Shown: positions 62,788 through 64,000 of the stretch, in pieces
Numbering within the stretch: the first letter of the stretch is position 1
Layout of the letters: every line of letters starts with the position of its first letter
DNA from: Hydrogenophaga sp. SL48
GTDB taxonomy: Bacteria > Pseudomonadota > Gammaproteobacteria > Burkholderiales > Burkholderiaceae_C
Reading direction: 5' to 3'
Length of the DNA stretch: 64,000 bases
Assembly (NCBI RefSeq): GCF_021729865.1
Contig: NZ_CP063400.1
Location: forward strand, 744,001-808,000
Made by a program: the position numbers and the translations under genes
Notes under the pieces: model-generated
What the model saw: the letters and a program-made list of their open reading frames with translations, nothing else
Database searches by the model: none
What the model was told of the DNA's origin: nothing

Positions 62788-64000
62788 CCCACCCCCGTCG
62801 CTTGTTCGCTTCGCGTAACCGCTCCTCCCCTCAAGGGGCAATGCCTGCGGCCCGTCCTGAGCTTGTCGAAGGGCAGTTCCGCGGCATTCTGGTTTGGGGT
62901 GCCCTGCGCGCCTGCGGGTTGGCGTTGTTTGGCTTGGCTGGTTTGTTCTCCCTGCCTGCTTTCGCGGCGACCAAGGTCACCATCGCCGTGGTGTCGCTGG
63001 ACGGTGATCCGCGTTACGCGCCGCGCCGCATGGAGAAGGCCTACCCCGGTCACCCGACGGGTCGCGCCATCGACGGCGTGAAGCTGGCGGCGGAAGATTC
63101 GGCGTTCGAGCTGGACGCAGCGGGGCTGGAGCTGGTGGTGAAGGACGTGGTCTTGCCCAACGCGGCCGCGTTGCCCAAGGCGCTGGCCGAGCTGAAGGCC
63201 GCCAAGGTGCAGCACGTGGTGGCCGACCTGCCGTTGCCCGAGTTGCGCGCCCTGGTGCAGGCCGCGCCCACGGCGCTGGGTGGCGCCATCGTGTTCAACA
63301 CCGCGCTGGACGACGACAGCCTGCGCGGGGTGCAGTGCGCCGCGCACCTGCTGCACACGGCGCCCAGCCGCGCCATGCTGAGCGACACGCTGGCGCAGTA
63401 CCTGGCCGCGCGCAACTGGCGCAAGGCGCTGCTGCTGCAGGGCCCCTTGCCGGCCGACGTGCCGATGACCGAGGCCTTCAACCGCTCGGCCAAACGCTTT
63501 GGCATCAAGGTCGTGGCGCAGAAGCCGTTCAAGCTCACCGGCGATCCGCGCGAACGCGACCTCGGCAACACGCGCCTGCTCACCGGCGACCGCGAACACG
63601 AGGTGGTGGCGGTGATGGACAGCGACGGCGAGTTCGCGCGCCTGCTGCCCTACGCCACGCAATGGCCGCGCCCGGTGGTGGGCGCCAACGGCCTGGTGGC
63701 CACGGCCTGGCACCCGCAGTGGGAGCGCTACGGCGGCCCGCAACTCACGCGCCGCTTTGTCAAGCTCGCGCAGCGGCCCATGCAGGGCCCCGACTGGGCG
63801 GCCTGGGCCGCGGGCCGCGCGGTGGCCACGGTGCTCGCCGAGAACCCGAAGGCGCCGGTGGCTCAGCAGCTCAAGGCGCTGCGCGGCGGCAGCACCACGC
63901 TTGACGGTTTCAAGGGCCGCAACCTCTCGTTCCGTGCCTGGGACGGTCAACTGCGCCAGCCGCTGTTCCTGAGCCACGTGGACGGTGTGGTCGGCACCGC
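62784..64000 (+). CDS. PQQ-associated ABC transporter substrate-binding protein (partial, right edge)
   Basis: At least 405 residues, running off the window. The ATG overlaps the propeller stop (ATGA). The exported mature part starts ATKVTIAVVSLDGDPRYAPRR and is the branched-chain-amino-acid-receptor fold of the family that accompanies PQQ-dependent alcohol oxidation. The N-terminal ~35 residues (MTHPRRLFASRNRSSPQ and on) precede a hydrophobic signal core (LALFGLAGLFSLPAFA). They include PAARPELVEGQ, the translated product of a REP-type palindrome (62850-62874), so the signal peptide n-region is repeat-derived. Confidence 0.85.
   Translation, partial: MTHPRRLFASRNRSSPQGAMPAARPELVEGQFRGILVWGALRACGLALFGLAGLFSLPAFAATKVTIAVVSLDGDPRYAPRRMEKAYPGHPTGRAIDGVKLAAEDSAFELDAAGLELVVKDVVLPNAAALPKALAELKAAKVQHVVADLPLPELRALVQAAPTALGGAIVFNTALDDDSLRGVQCAAHLLHTAPSRAMLSDTLAQYLAARNWRKALLLQGPLPADVPMTEAFNRSAKRFGIKVVAQKPFKLTGDPRERDLGNTRLLTGDREHEVVAVMDSDGEFARLLPYATQWPRPVVGANGLVATAWHPQWERYGGPQLTRRFVKLAQRPMQGPDWAAWAAGRAVATVLAENPKAPVAQQLKALRGGSTTLDGFKGRNLSFRAWDGQLRQPLFLSHVDGVVGT
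62850..62874 (+). repeat. REP-type palindrome inside the binding-protein gene (copy D)
   Basis: GCCCGTCCTGAGCTTGTCGAAGGGC, an imperfect palindrome of the well-known TCGACAAGCTCAGGAC class. It is embedded in frame in the signal peptide region of the PQQ-associated binding protein and translated as ARPELVEG. Just upstream, tcccctcaaggggcaa resembles the hairpin of the longer A-C repeats, so the two repeat types are adjacent. Confidence 0.85.

Overview
The window is high-GC, densely packed DNA of a betaproteobacterium. The gene set (conserved pyrG-kdsA-DUF1330-eno-ftsB block, orphan Bug/TctC-type binding proteins, cytochrome-c-dependent nor cluster, PQQ-associated ABC genes, gene-end REP-like repeats) points to Burkholderiales, most likely Comamonadaceae close to Hydrogenophaga. 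The genus is an inference from gene content, not from a search.

Layout. 1-11.8 kb: one long minus-strand surface-polysaccharide operon. It starts with ugd and a GDSL-esterase autotransporter, continues with four glycosyltransferases and the dTDP-rhamnose genes rmlBDAC, then manC, and ends in an ABC exporter permease cut by the window edge. 12-22.4 kb: mixed housekeeping (AEC carrier, TctC binding protein overlapping xerD, RIO-type kinase, DUF1439 and DUF3297 proteins, a secreted four-repeat cysteine protein, dbpA, two overlapping sensor kinases). 22.5-33.4 kb: ferritin-like DUF455 protein, gamma carbonic anhydrase, Hsp33, AGE epimerase with a NadR-like P-loop protein, the ftsB-eno-kdsA-pyrG block, and coaBC. 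33.4-38.9 kb: a Tat-exported metallo-beta-lactamase-fold hydrolase behind a perfect palindrome, a 600-bp non-coding mosaic of interleaved inverted repeats, and a tungstate transporter (tupBCA) with a ModE-HTH/PBP-type regulator. 38.9-42.9 kb: a hydroxyproline catabolic cluster with a PAS-AraC regulator. 42.9-46.6 kb: modABC with a likely ModE operator, two paralogous small lipoproteins in lower-GC DNA, and a frameshifted modE fragment. 46.7-52.7 kb: nitric oxide reductase operon (38-aa membrane peptide, two-heme norC, norB, norQ, norD) followed by an orphan succinate-dehydrogenase-type iron-sulfur subunit. 52.8-64 kb: intact modE, an ExaC-type aldehyde dehydrogenase with a sigma-54-like promoter, DUF779 protein, a TonB receptor closely resembling the PQQ receptor PqqU/YncD, a PAS sensor kinase, and the PQQ-associated ABC ATPase, beta-propeller and binding protein.

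How it fits together. The right end reads as a PQQ-dependent alcohol/aldehyde oxidation and PQQ-acquisition locus. The middle manages oxyanions (Mo and W uptake with separate regulators) and nitric oxide. The left end builds a rhamnose-, mannose- and probably uronic-acid-containing glycan. The most unusual signals are: REP-like repeats translated into the N-termini of two periplasmic binding proteins; a decayed and an intact modE flanking the nor-sdhB block; the composition of the nor operon; and pqqU beside PQQ-associated ABC genes. No tRNA, rRNA, CRISPR array, transposase or prophage gene was seen.
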